From Sphingobium sp. EM0848 (GTDB taxonomy: Bacteria > Pseudomonadota > Alphaproteobacteria > Sphingomonadales > Sphingomonadaceae): 64,000 nt of DNA. The notes below the pieces were generated by a model. It saw only the letters and a list, made by a program, of their open reading frames with translations, searched no databases and had not been told where the DNA came from. The position numbers and the translations under genes were made by a program. Below are positions 45,520-53,784 of the stretch, piece after piece (positions within the stretch are counted from its first letter, which is position 1; each line of letters opens with the position of its first letter). The DNA lies in the NCBI RefSeq assembly GCF_013375555.1, contig NZ_JABXWB010000005.1:1315501-1379500 (forward strand), given 5' to 3'.

Positions 45520-45731
45520 GGTTCCCTGTCAGAATCATTTCGTCCCACGATGTCATTGAAGCAAGGGCCGTGGCAGATGCGACCCTTCGTACCGGCGTCG
45601 TATCGATCGCCCACGGCTGGGGCGATGGAGCCGGGGTGAACGTCAACATGCCGATCAGCCTCAGCGGCACGGACCCCATCGATGCAATGCCTGTCATGAC
45701 GGGCTTTGGCGTCAGGATCGAGCCGATCTGA
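45520..45731 (+). pseudogene. C-terminal remnant of a molybdopterin oxidoreductase
   Basis: In the frame ending at TGA 45729-45731 the translation reads VRIISSHDVIEARAVADATL, then VSIAHGWG and finally DPIDAMPVMTGFGVRIEPI. This matches the C-terminal dinucleotide-binding domain of molybdopterin (DMSO reductase family) oxidoreductases, which typically end this way. An in-frame stop closes the frame upstream and the rest of the large gene is absent. Confidence 0.65.
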
Positions 45732-45763
45732 TTATCTTTTCGGCCTTTTCAGTCGGCCTCGGG

Positions 45764-45793
45764 GCCGATGCAGGGCTGAAGCCCTGCATCGGC
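45764..45793. terminator. Strong stem-loop near the VOC gene end
   Basis: GCCGATGCAGGG (45764-45775) and its complement CCCTGCATCGGC (45782-45793) form a 12-bp perfect stem with a 6-nt loop just beyond the minus-strand VOC gene. It is probably the terminator; no long T-run is seen. Confidence 0.6.
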
Positions 45794-45800
45794 GACCGGA

Positions 45801-46313
45801 TCAGTTGACGCTCCCCGCTGCGAGGGTTTGCTGAGCCTTGATGATAGAATCCATCAGACTCGGCTTATCAAGAGCGAAGGGCAGCTTTTCCATGCCACCA
45901 TAGGGATTTGCGAAGCTCGCAACCTCTTCTGGCGAATTGTCGGCATAGACTTCCAGTTCATGGCCGTCAGGATCGTAGAAATAGACGCTCTTCGTCACGC
46001 CATGATTGACGGTATAGGCAATTTCGACGCCCTCGCGCAGGAAGGTGTCATAGGCCTCTTGCAGATCATCCTCATTGCGGAGACGAAACGCGAAATGCAA
46101 CATTCCGATCTCGTTGATCTTGGCCTTGTCAGCCTGAGAACCGATTTCCGCCAGCCCCAGTTCATGATGGTCGCGTCCGCCCGCCGACAGGAATATGACG
46201 CCCTGAATTTCGCCCATCACCTGCAATCCAAGGATGCGGGTATAGAAATCGCGTGATTTCTGCATGTCACGAACGCTGATGACGACGTGAGCCACCCTCT
46301 CGATCTTGATCAT
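45801..46313 (-). CDS. VOC family, extradiol dioxygenase-like protein
   Basis: A 170-aa vicinal-oxygen-chelate protein. Metal-ligand candidates are His9 (VAHVVISVRD), His in the second module (GMLHFAFRL) and the Glu of DPDGHELEVYAD, which resembles the extradiol dioxygenase signature. Such single-pair VOC proteins include catechol 2,3-dioxygenase-like and glyoxalase-like enzymes. A role in ring cleavage is possible but unproven. The gene stands alone, downstream of a 560-bp region without genes. Confidence 0.8.
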   Translation of the reverse strand: MIKIERVAHVVISVRDMQKSRDFYTRILGLQVMGEIQGVIFLSAGGRDHHELGLAEIGSQADKAKINEIGMLHFAFRLRNEDDLQEAYDTFLREGVEIAYTVNHGVTKSVYFYDPDGHELEVYADNSPEEVASFANPYGGMEKLPFALDKPSLMDSIIKAQQTLAAGSVN

Positions 46314-46873
46314 TGTTCTCCAGCCTTTCTCAATTCCGTTTCCGCTTGATACAGCGTGTACATCCGCTCTGTTCCGTGCCTCATCCTCTCACTGCACTCG
46401 TCGCCTCGAGTGCCAGGAGGGGTGGTCATTCGTTCGCGCCGTTGCCCATTTGCTCCAGTAAGCCTCGTCAAATACCGGTGTGGTTGCTCAAGTCATGCAA
46501 TCGCAATAAACAGAATGATCTAATATTTATACATGCACGCCTCGTGACACGTCAACCGTTTTCGAACGATTTCTCCCAAGCAAATGCCAATGCCGAAGCG
46601 GAACACCAGTATCATTGGCGTTGAGATGTCGCACGGCCGGCGACTGGCCGCCGAATGAGTGGGTGGTAAGTGCCGGTAGCCCGGATCGGAAGGCGGCGGC
46701 ATGGGGCGTGGGTCTGCTTGCGATACTGCCGACTATTGCGGCTTAATCAACCCGGTCAAACCTGAGGTCGCCGCGGCTATGTCGAAGAACCTGCACTATG
46801 CGTTTTGGCGATGAGCGAAGGCGAACGCAGGCTTACGAAAGCCGCAGAAGTCTGCGGCTTTTAGCTGTCTTGT
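46314..46873. other. Gene-free interval with a hairpin at 46838-46861
   Basis: No convincing gene is seen. AAAGCCGCAG (46838-46847) and CTGCGGCTTT (46852-46861) form a stem with a 4-nt loop and T-rich flanks. It could be a bidirectional terminator for the small gene ending at 46874 or for an unrecognised RNA. The rest has mixed base composition and only short open frames. Confidence 0.5.
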
Positions 46874-47110
46874 TCAGGCGGGGCTGTTGTCGAGCAGCGG
46901 ATAGCGCATCCGCCAGTCATCCAGCAGCGTCTCGACCGCCGCATTTTCCTGAAAGGTCCCGCTCGGCGTGGCGGCCCAGTTGCAGTGCGGATGGGTTTCG
47001 CGCGCATAGAGCCGGATCGGTCCGACCACCCTGCGCCAGTGATGCTTGCTCCGACCGTGGTCGCGCACCAGGCGCGCCAGGATCAGGTCGATAAGCTTGT
47101 CAGCCGTCAT
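46874..47110 (-). CDS. Small conserved-looking protein of unknown function
   Basis: A 78-aa product starting MTADKLIDLILARLVRDHG, with RVVGPIRLYARETHPHCNW and LLDDWRMRYPLL. The ordered hydrophobic and charged pattern suggests a real helical protein. It overlaps the upstream 67-aa gene by 11 bp, so the two are probably translated together. No family is recognised. Confidence 0.6.
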   Translation of the reverse strand: MTADKLIDLILARLVRDHGRSKHHWRRVVGPIRLYARETHPHCNWAATPSGTFQENAAVETLLDDWRMRYPLLDNSPA

Positions 47111-47303
47111 GATCGTCCTTGTCCCCACCCGACCATTGGCCGGGCAGCTCCAGATAAGCCTCCAGTTCCCGCCAGTGCCGGTCCCATCCGGGGCCGCGGC
47201 GTTCCTCCGGCACATGGGCCTCCACCATCCGGCGCGCCCGCGCCACGACATTGTCGGCGGGGGTGCGCAGCCGGTCGAGAATGGCCCTGATGCCGTCCGT
47301 CAT
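47100..47303 (-). CDS. Small protein of unknown function
   Basis: A 67-aa product (MTDGIRAILDRLRTPADNVVARARRMVEAHVPEERRGPGWDRHW pattern), mostly helical and charged. The start at 47303 is chosen because the longer frame up to 47555 runs into the terminator and TonB receptor gene. It overlaps the next small gene by 11 bp. No homologue family is recognised. Confidence 0.5.
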   Translation of the reverse strand: MTDGIRAILDRLRTPADNVVARARRMVEAHVPEERRGPGWDRHWRELEAYLELPGQWSGGDKDDHDG

Positions 47304-47405
47304 GCGCGTTTCAACTTTCCCCGGGGCAGGATGCGGGCGGATCGGTCCCCTATGCGCCAGTGAATGCGGCGGGGCAAGATGCAGCCGATGCCCGCCAATA
47401 AGGAA

Positions 47406-47435
47406 AAACCCCGCCTCGCATAAGCGAGACGGGGT
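47406..47435 (-). terminator. Rho-independent terminator of the TonB receptor gene
   Basis: Read on the minus strand, AACCCCGTCTCGC and GCGAGGCGGGGTT form a stem with a short ATAA/TTAT loop, followed by TTTTT. It sits about 25 bp past the receptor stop. Confidence 0.85.
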
Positions 47436-47460
47436 TCCGTCGCAGCAAATTCCGTGGACT

Positions 47461-49989
47461 TCAGAATTGCGCGTTGAAGGTGATGCCGTAGGTCCGCGGC
47501 TCGGCATAATAGCCGCCCGCAAAGCCCAATTGGCCAAAGTCCACGCCGCGGACAAAATCCTTGGCGTTGGTCAGATTCTTCGCCCAGAGCTTCACGCCGC
47601 CAGTGCCGCTACCCAGCGGGATGCCGTCGATCCCGACCTGAAGGTCGAGGATGTCGCGGTTGTCGCCCTTCAGCTCCTCATTGAACGGCGAGGTGCTGCT
47701 GGTGGTGAAGCTGTACTTGCCGTCCTCATGGGTATAGCCCAGCCGTCCGACGATCTTCGCCGAACCCCAGTTGAGCGGGAACTGCGCATTGATCGCGGCA
47801 TTGGCGGTCAGCGGCGAGGTATAGCCCGGCGTCACGATCGACGCGATATTGACCGGCGCGGCGCCCGAAATGGTCGACTGACCGGCCAGGAACTCCTTAT
47901 ATTTGATATCGACATAGCCGATGCTGCCGTCGACCGAGAAATTCTCCGTCAGGATCGCCTGCGCTTCCGCCTCGACGCCGTTATAGACGACCTTGCCGGC
48001 ATTGCCGATGCGGGTGGCGAAGGTGCCGACCGGCGCATTGGTGAGCGGCACGTTCACCGCCAGGTCCTTGTAGATGTTGTGATAGCCGGCGATGTTGAGG
48101 CGCAGGTGACGGTCGAACAGCTCGGTCTTCAGGCCCACTTCATAGGACGTCACATTTTCAGGCTTGAAATAGGGGAGCTTGTTGGTGCCGGTGATCGCGG
48201 CATCCTGCGAGTTGAAGCCGCCCGAACGATAGCCGGTCGCTGCACGCGCATAGAAGTTGATGTCGCGCGTGATGTCGTAGCCCGCCATTAGGTTCCAGGT
48301 GAACTTGTGGAACTTGGCCGTGCCGGTTTCCGGAACAGTCGGGGCGACGGCGCCATTTTGCAGGCGGAACATCGTCTTGTCGTCCCAGGTGTAGCGGCCG
48401 CCGGCGGTCAGGCGGATGCCGCTGTTGCGCCCGCCCGGATAGAAGGTGGCTTGGCCGTAAACCGCCGTGCTTTCGGCAGTGGCGGTGTAGTTGAGCCGCG
48501 CGAGCGTCTGCACCATGCGGTAGCGCGCCGGATTGGCGGCGGCCAACGAAGGACCGAGCCCGCCGAAGTTCGCGAGCAGGATGTTGTTGGTGTCGAGTAT
48601 AAAGCCGCTGTTCTGACGGCCGTTCTCCGAACCCTTCTCCCAGAAATAGAAGCCGCCCACGACCCAGTCCAGCGTGCTGGTGTCGCCGGAAATTTCGATT
48701 TCCTGGCTGAACTGCTTGTGTCGGCGGCTGTTGCTGACGTCATACAGATTCTGCGAGGTGGTCGGCACCTTTGCCGCGGCGAGCGCCGCCGCGGTCCCGG
48801 CCGGGTAGATATTCTGCAGCAGCGTGGCCGGCATGCCGTTCAGCAGCGATGCGCTGGTGAACAGCGGGCCGGTGAAGGCGCCGATGCCGTCCAGATCTGT
48901 CACGGAGTCGCTGTGCCAGTAGCGCAGGCCGGTGGTGGACTTCACCTTGAAAGCGCCGAAATCATTCTGGATCTGGAGGTTATGGCCCCAGCTCTTGTCG
49001 GTGGCGCTGCTCAGAATGTCGTTGCACACCGTCTTGCGATAGACGCGTTCGGGCGTGGCGAGCGCGGCGCAGCGCGCGTCGGCGAAGGTCACGCCCGCCA
49101 GATATTGTTGCACGGGTGCCTGCTGCGTCACCATGATGGACTGGCCGTTGACCACCATCGGCGGACGAGTTGTGCCATCGGCGACATCGGTGAGGATGAA
49201 CGGCATCGGCGTGCCGCGCACCTTGCTCCAATCGAAAATGTAGCGGATGGAGCCGGTACCGCCCAGATTGGCCTTGGCCGCGAAGCGGACGGAGTCCGAC
49301 TTGCGCGCGCCCGGATCACGGCTGTCCTTGGGCTGCATGAGATTGTCGACCAGGCCGTCGCGCTGGCTGTGGCTGTAGGACAGGCTGGTCGAAATGCCGG
49401 CGATCTCACCCGGATCGAGCATGATCTTGCCGTTCCAGGCGTTGAAATTGCCATAGCCCGCCTCGCCCTTCAAACGGAAGGTGGAGGAAGGATCGCGCGA
49501 GATGAAGGCGATCGCGCCGCCGGTCGTGTTGCGGCCGAACAGCGTGCCCTGCGGCCCGCGCAGCACTTCGACCCGCTGCACGTCCATCACGTCCAGGCCC
49601 ATGGCACCAGCGCGGGCGATGTAGATGCCGTCGACATAGAGGCCGTTGGCCGAGTCCACGCCGAAGCTTTCGCTGCCGCCGTTGGAAATGCCGCGCATGG
49701 AGAAGACGGCGGCGCTGTTGCTGGTCGTGCCCTGAACGATGGTGACGTTGGGGGCCAGGCCGCTGAGATCGCGCGAATCCTTGACGCCCAGCTGCTCGAT
49801 CTTTTCAGATCCGATGGCGCTGATGGCGATGGGGACGTCCTGAAGCTTCTGTTCGCGCTTCTGCGCGGTCACGACGATTTCGCCCAGCTGGCCCGATGCG
49901 GCGCCGTCGGCTTCCTGCGCCAGTGCGGCGCTGACATGTGCGATGCTGCTGGCGCCCAGCATGAGGCTGAATAATGCGATGCGTGTCAC
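47461..49989 (-). CDS. TonB-dependent outer-membrane receptor
   Basis: An 842-aa receptor. A signal peptide (VTRIALFSLMLGASSIAHVSAALAQ pattern) leads into GEIVVTAQKREQKLQDVPIAIS, the plug with VLRGPQGTLFGRNTTGGAIA, and a C-terminal barrel ending YGITFNAQF. The GTG at 49989 with GGAGGGG 5 nt upstream is preferred to the frame from 50061. It is the proposed uptake step of the 47-64 kb catabolic region. It is preceded by two copies of the ATATGCG-type motif and followed by a strong terminator. Confidence 0.92.
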   Translation of the reverse strand: MTRIALFSLMLGASSIAHVSAALAQEADGAASGQLGEIVVTAQKREQKLQDVPIAISAIGSEKIEQLGVKDSRDLSGLAPNVTIVQGTTSNSAAVFSMRGISNGGSESFGVDSANGLYVDGIYIARAGAMGLDVMDVQRVEVLRGPQGTLFGRNTTGGAIAFISRDPSSTFRLKGEAGYGNFNAWNGKIMLDPGEIAGISTSLSYSHSQRDGLVDNLMQPKDSRDPGARKSDSVRFAAKANLGGTGSIRYIFDWSKVRGTPMPFILTDVADGTTRPPMVVNGQSIMVTQQAPVQQYLAGVTFADARCAALATPERVYRKTVCNDILSSATDKSWGHNLQIQNDFGAFKVKSTTGLRYWHSDSVTDLDGIGAFTGPLFTSASLLNGMPATLLQNIYPAGTAAALAAAKVPTTSQNLYDVSNSRRHKQFSQEIEISGDTSTLDWVVGGFYFWEKGSENGRQNSGFILDTNNILLANFGGLGPSLAAANPARYRMVQTLARLNYTATAESTAVYGQATFYPGGRNSGIRLTAGGRYTWDDKTMFRLQNGAVAPTVPETGTAKFHKFTWNLMAGYDITRDINFYARAATGYRSGGFNSQDAAITGTNKLPYFKPENVTSYEVGLKTELFDRHLRLNIAGYHNIYKDLAVNVPLTNAPVGTFATRIGNAGKVVYNGVEAEAQAILTENFSVDGSIGYVDIKYKEFLAGQSTISGAAPVNIASIVTPGYTSPLTANAAINAQFPLNWGSAKIVGRLGYTHEDGKYSFTTSSTSPFNEELKGDNRDILDLQVGIDGIPLGSGTGGVKLWAKNLTNAKDFVRGVDFGQLGFAGGYYAEPRTYGITFNAQF

Positions 49990-50042
49990 GGACACCCCTC
50001 CATCTCCCAAAAAAGCGTGCTTGTTACGCAGCGCAGTGAATG

Positions 50043-50080
50043 TATGCGGATATATTGTCAATTAAAATTACGCAAATTAG
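50043..50080. promoter_or_regulatory. Two ATATGCG/CGCAAAT-type motifs upstream of the TonB receptor
   Basis: TATGCGGATAT (50043-50053) and ATTACGCAAATTAG (50067-50080) lie in the 160-bp region between the SDR stop and the receptor start. They match the motif at 14.3, 51.1, 59.6 and 63.9 kb. Confidence 0.5.
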
Positions 50081-50152
50081 CTATTATATCTAAATAATGG
50101 CCGATTTGCGGTATTAATGGTATTGAAAATTACGACTTTATACCCTTGGCCG

Positions 50153-50926
50153 TCAGCCTGGCATGTAGAGTTGCGCCGCCTTGCCTCCGTCGACGGGCAG
50201 CGCGGTGCCGGTAATGTAGCTCGCCGAATCCGACAGCATGAACGCGATGGCATGGGCCAGTTCGTCCGGCGTGCCGCCGCGTCCCATCGGGATGGCGTCG
50301 GTCGTGCGGGCGGCGATATCGGGCACGCGGGTGGCGAAATCGGCGGTTCCCGCCGTCTGCACCTGACCTGGAATGATGGCGTTGACGCGGATGCCGGAAC
50401 GGGCGCCCTCCATCGCGGCAACGGCGGTGAAGTGGATCAACGCAGCCTTGGATGCGGAGTAGCTGGCCATATTGGGTGCGGCGCGAATGCCGCAGGTCGA
50501 CGCGATATTGACGATCGACCCCTTGCCGACGCGGGCCATGACGGCCATCGCCGCCTTGGTGCTGACAAACACGGCGTCGGCGTTGACGGTGAAATCCTTG
50601 CGCCAATGTTCCAGCGTCAGACGGCTGATCGGGGCATAATGGGTCGACATGGCGTTGTTCACCAGCATGTCCAGCCGGCCGTAATCCGCCGCTACCCGTT
50701 CGATCATCGCGGTCAGCGCGGCATCGTCGGCCACGTCGAGCTGGACCGTTTCGACCTTGCCGCCTTCCGCCTTGATCTGCGCTTCTGCCTGTTCCAGCAT
50801 CTCAAGCCGCCGCCCGCAGATCACGACCTGCGCGCCCCCGGCAGCCAGCAATTTTGCCGTGGCAAGGCCGATCCCGTCGCTGCCGCCGGTGATGATGGCG
50901 ACCTGACCCTCGAAATTCGGAAACAT
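50153..50926 (-). CDS. SDR family oxidoreductase
   Basis: A 257-aa classical SDR with TGGSDGIG, NNAM in place of NNAG near residue 91, Ser (IASTCGI) and YSASK. It probably oxidises or reduces a hydroxyl in the pathway encoded around it. It lies upstream of the TonB receptor on the same strand, separated by 160 bp with its own motifs, and is divergent from the acyl-CoA ligase across a 301-bp, AT-rich, motif-containing region. Confidence 0.88.
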   Translation of the reverse strand: MFPNFEGQVAIITGGSDGIGLATAKLLAAGGAQVVICGRRLEMLEQAEAQIKAEGGKVETVQLDVADDAALTAMIERVAADYGRLDMLVNNAMSTHYAPISRLTLEHWRKDFTVNADAVFVSTKAAMAVMARVGKGSIVNIASTCGIRAAPNMASYSASKAALIHFTAVAAMEGARSGIRVNAIIPGQVQTAGTADFATRVPDIAARTTDAIPMGRGGTPDELAHAIAFMLSDSASYITGTALPVDGGKAAQLYMPG

Positions 50927-50990
50927 TTTCTCTCCTGTTGCGAATCTGTCCGCCCGCCAGGGCAGAGCCTGTTGTGGGGGATTGTCATCG

Positions 50991-51149
50991 ATATGCGGAA
51001 AATGTAAACCTTCAAAATCCGAATATGTCGAAATTAGGGGTGGATTTTTCCACGTATATGGGAAAGACTGCTATAGGAAATGCCGCGTTTCTGCGGATTT
51101 CCGATGAAAATGATATGCGTAAAATAAATTCGTTTGAAATACGCATATT
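50991..51149. promoter_or_regulatory. AT-rich divergent regulatory region with repeated ATATGCG motifs
   Basis: Elements seen: ATATGCGGAAAAT (50991-51003), AATCCGAATATG (51017-51028), CTGCGGATTT (51091-51100), ATATGCGTAAAA (51113-51124) and AAATACGCATATT (51137-51149). The last two give perfect arms ATATGCGT and ACGCATAT. The stretch separates a divergent SDR and acyl-CoA ligase. The 92-aa frame here is rejected as a gene. Confidence 0.6.
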
Positions 51150-51227
51150 GCTGAATATGATCATGGAAAATTCGGCCAATGCGGCGAATCGGGTGAGGAT
51201 GAATGTCAGTTTATAGAAAGGCCCCCC

Positions 51228-52877
51228 ATGGCTAGCGTCGATCCCGTTTTTGCCGAGGTAACGGCGGCCGGCACCCCGTTCGAGATCGGGGAGCGAGGCG
51301 GCATTCGCTATTTTTCCCGCGCGCCCGATGATCTGGCGCTATTGATCGAAAGTGCGCGTCGCCATGGCGACGCGACTTTCCTCGTTGAACAGGACGATTT
51401 CGGCCAGGAGCGGCGGCTGAGCTATGCGCAGACGTTCGACTGGCGCGACCGGATGGCATCGCGACTGGGGATTAGGCGCGGCGACCGGGTAGCGATTTGC
51501 ATGCGCAACCGCGCCGAATGGATGATCGCCTTCTTGGCGGTAATCCGGCTGGGCGGCGTTGCGGTGTTGCTCAACAGCCGGGGCGCGCCCGCCGAACTGG
51601 CGGCGATGATCGAGGATGCGGAGCCGGCGCTGGTGCTGGCCGATGCTGAGCGCGCCGCGCTGATCCGGGAAAGCGGGTGCCCGGTGCCGGTGCTAGATGC
51701 ATTGCAGCCGGACGATCTGGGCGAGGCCGGGGAGCTGCCCGAAATTGGCGGAGCGAACGCCGACGATCCCTGCGCGATCCTCTTTACCTCCGGCACCACG
51801 GGGCGGGTCAAGGGCGCGGTGCTGTCGCATCGCAGCCTGATCACCGGGCTGCTCGGCACGCAGCTGACGGGCATGATGGTGCTGCACAATATGGCGCGCA
51901 ACTATGGCGTGTCGGTCGAAAGCATCATGGCGCAGGTGCCGCCGCAGGCGACGCTGCTGGTCTATCCGCTGTTCCATATTTCGGGGCTTGGCTCCGCTTT
52001 TCTGGCGCCGCTGCTGTCGGGTGCGAAGATCGTCATCATGCGCCGCTGGGATGCAGCGGAGGCGGTGCGGATCATCGCGCGGGAGAAGATCACGATGCTG
52101 ACGTCCGTCCCGACCATGTTGTGGGACATGATCCGCCACGCACAGCAGGGAGAAATGGACCTGTCGTCGCTGCGCAATATCGGATCGGGCGGGCAGGCGC
52201 TGCCGCTCAACCTGCTGGATGAGGTGCGGGCGCTCTGCCCCCATGCGATGATCGGCGTCGGCTATGGCATGACCGAGACTTCAGGCGCCATCGCGCAGGC
52301 TGTAGGTGCCGATTTCCTGAACAACCCCGCCGCTGCCGGCCGGGTGCTGCCGCTGATCGACCTTCGCATTGCCGGGGCAGATGGCCAGGCCACGCAGACC
52401 GGGGAGAGCGGCGAGATCCAGGTCCGGGGTGCCATGGTGATGAGCCAATATTGGAACCGGCCGGAGGAGAACGCCAAGGCCTTCACCGAAGACGGTTGGC
52501 TGCGCACCGGCGATGTCGGGCGGCTGGACGAGGACGGCTATCTGTTCATCGTCGACCGGATGAAGGACATGGTCATTTCAGGCGGCGAGAACATCTATTG
52601 CGCGGAGGTTGAGCGGGTGCTTGGCGAAATGCCGCAGATCGTCGAATGCGCGACCTTCGGCATTCCCGACGAGCGGCTGGGCGAGCAACTGGTCGCCATC
52701 GTCGTCGGCCGCGACGTCGATGAGCGCGCGGTGACGGACTGGGTGGTCGAACGACTGGCCCGTTACAAGGCGCCCGGGCGCGTGGTTGTGATACCCGACC
52801 CGCTGCCGCGCAACCATCTCGACAAGATCGACAAGATCGCGCTCCGCGCGCTGTGGCCGGAACTGGCCAGAATATAA
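51228..52877 (+). CDS. Acyl-CoA synthetase (AMP-binding, ANL superfamily)
   Basis: A 549-aa enzyme that activates a carboxylate to its CoA thioester through an acyl-adenylate. The P-loop-like AMP motif ILFTSGTTGRVKGAVLSH is at about residue 184, GYGMTETSGA is the A5 motif, and the C-terminal TGDVGRLDEDGYLFIVDRMKDMVISGGENI and PRNHLDKIDKIALR are A8 and A10, the last holding the catalytic Lys. It opens the plus-strand catabolic series, 14-20 bp before the amidohydrolase. The substrate acid is unknown. Confidence 0.93.
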   Translation: MASVDPVFAEVTAAGTPFEIGERGGIRYFSRAPDDLALLIESARRHGDATFLVEQDDFGQERRLSYAQTFDWRDRMASRLGIRRGDRVAICMRNRAEWMIAFLAVIRLGGVAVLLNSRGAPAELAAMIEDAEPALVLADAERAALIRESGCPVPVLDALQPDDLGEAGELPEIGGANADDPCAILFTSGTTGRVKGAVLSHRSLITGLLGTQLTGMMVLHNMARNYGVSVESIMAQVPPQATLLVYPLFHISGLGSAFLAPLLSGAKIVIMRRWDAAEAVRIIAREKITMLTSVPTMLWDMIRHAQQGEMDLSSLRNIGSGGQALPLNLLDEVRALCPHAMIGVGYGMTETSGAIAQAVGADFLNNPAAAGRVLPLIDLRIAGADGQATQTGESGEIQVRGAMVMSQYWNRPEENAKAFTEDGWLRTGDVGRLDEDGYLFIVDRMKDMVISGGENIYCAEVERVLGEMPQIVECATFGIPDERLGEQLVAIVVGRDVDERAVTDWVVERLARYKAPGRVVVIPDPLPRNHLDKIDKIALRALWPELARI

Positions 52878-52897
52878 CCGGAAAGGAGAGTTTTCCC

Positions 52898-53767
52898 ATG
52901 GCCATGCCCAAGGATATCAAGATCATCGACTGCATGCTGGGCATTCCGGAGGCGGAGGACCGTTCCGAATGGTTCGCGCCCTTCCGCCCGCTGATCAAGG
53001 ACCAGCAGACGCTTCAGCAGTTCGCGATGCCCGCGCAATATATGTTCAAGGACATTCCGCAGACCGGCAAGGTCGACGATTTCGTGTCCTGGACCGTCGA
53101 GCAGATGGACCAGCACAATATCGACAAGGCGCTAGTCGGCTGGAACGACAATGCAACATCTTACCGCGCCAAGGAAATGTACGGCGACCGTTTCTTCTTC
53201 GACCTGCCCTGCAACCCGAATGGGGGTATGGAGGAAGTGCGCCGGATCAAGCGCATCCATGCCGAAGTCGGTCTGTCGGCGATCAGTGTGTTTCCGGCGG
53301 GTACGCTGCCGCAGGTCGCGATCAACCATAAATATATGTTCCCACTCTACACCTGCGCGGCGGAACTGGGCCTGCCGGTGCTGCTCAATGTCGGCATTCC
53401 CGGTCCCCGCATCCCGATGGAGACGCAGAAGGTCGAGCATCTGGACGAAGTCTGCTGGTACTTCCCGGACCTCAAGATCGTCATGCGCCACGGCGCCGAG
53501 CCGTGGGAGGCGTTGGCCGTCAAGCTGATGCTGAAATGGCCGAACCTCTATTATTCGACCAGCGCCTTCGCGCCCAAGCACTATCCCAAGGCGATCATCG
53601 ACTACGCCAATACACGTGGCGCCGACAAGATCATCTATGCTGGCTATTTCCCCATGGGGCTCAGCCTCGACCGCATCTTCAGCGATATGCAGAATGTGCC
53701 GTTCAAGGATGAGGTCTGGCCGAAATTCCTGCGCGAAAACGCCCTCAAGGTCTTTGACCTGAAATAA
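52898..53767 (+). CDS. Amidohydrolase-fold protein lacking usual metal ligands
   Basis: A 289-aa protein with the shape of Amidohydro_2 (ACMSD/decarboxylase) enzymes: FPDLKIVMRHGAEPWEALAVKLMLKWPNLY and ADKIIYAGYFPMGLSLDRI. However, the N-terminal D-x-H-x-H motif reads D11-C-M-L-G, the strand normally giving a His reads LPVLLNVG, and the G-S-D-Y-P strand reads AGYFP. Only the His of RHGAEP remains. It may be a non-metal or inactive relative. AAAGGAGAG lies upstream of ATG 52898. It is 17 bp before the Rieske oxygenase gene. Confidence 0.82.
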   Translation: MAMPKDIKIIDCMLGIPEAEDRSEWFAPFRPLIKDQQTLQQFAMPAQYMFKDIPQTGKVDDFVSWTVEQMDQHNIDKALVGWNDNATSYRAKEMYGDRFFFDLPCNPNGGMEEVRRIKRIHAEVGLSAISVFPAGTLPQVAINHKYMFPLYTCAAELGLPVLLNVGIPGPRIPMETQKVEHLDEVCWYFPDLKIVMRHGAEPWEALAVKLMLKWPNLYYSTSAFAPKHYPKAIIDYANTRGADKIIYAGYFPMGLSLDRIFSDMQNVPFKDEVWPKFLRENALKVFDLK

Positions 53768-53784
53768 GATAGCGGAGCTTTCCC

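Noticed and set aside
45140..45697. 185-aa minus-strand open frame
   Set aside because: It is composed of shifted frames of the IS6-like remnant and antisense of the molybdopterin oxidoreductase tail, so it is not a gene.
46520..46702. 60-aa open frame in the gap after the VOC gene
   Set aside because: There is no ribosome site or domain, and it would be opposite only noncoding DNA.
50938..51216. 92-aa plus-strand open frame before the acyl-CoA ligase
   Set aside because: It crosses an AT-rich regulatory region, has low-complexity Asn/Met content and no ribosome site.
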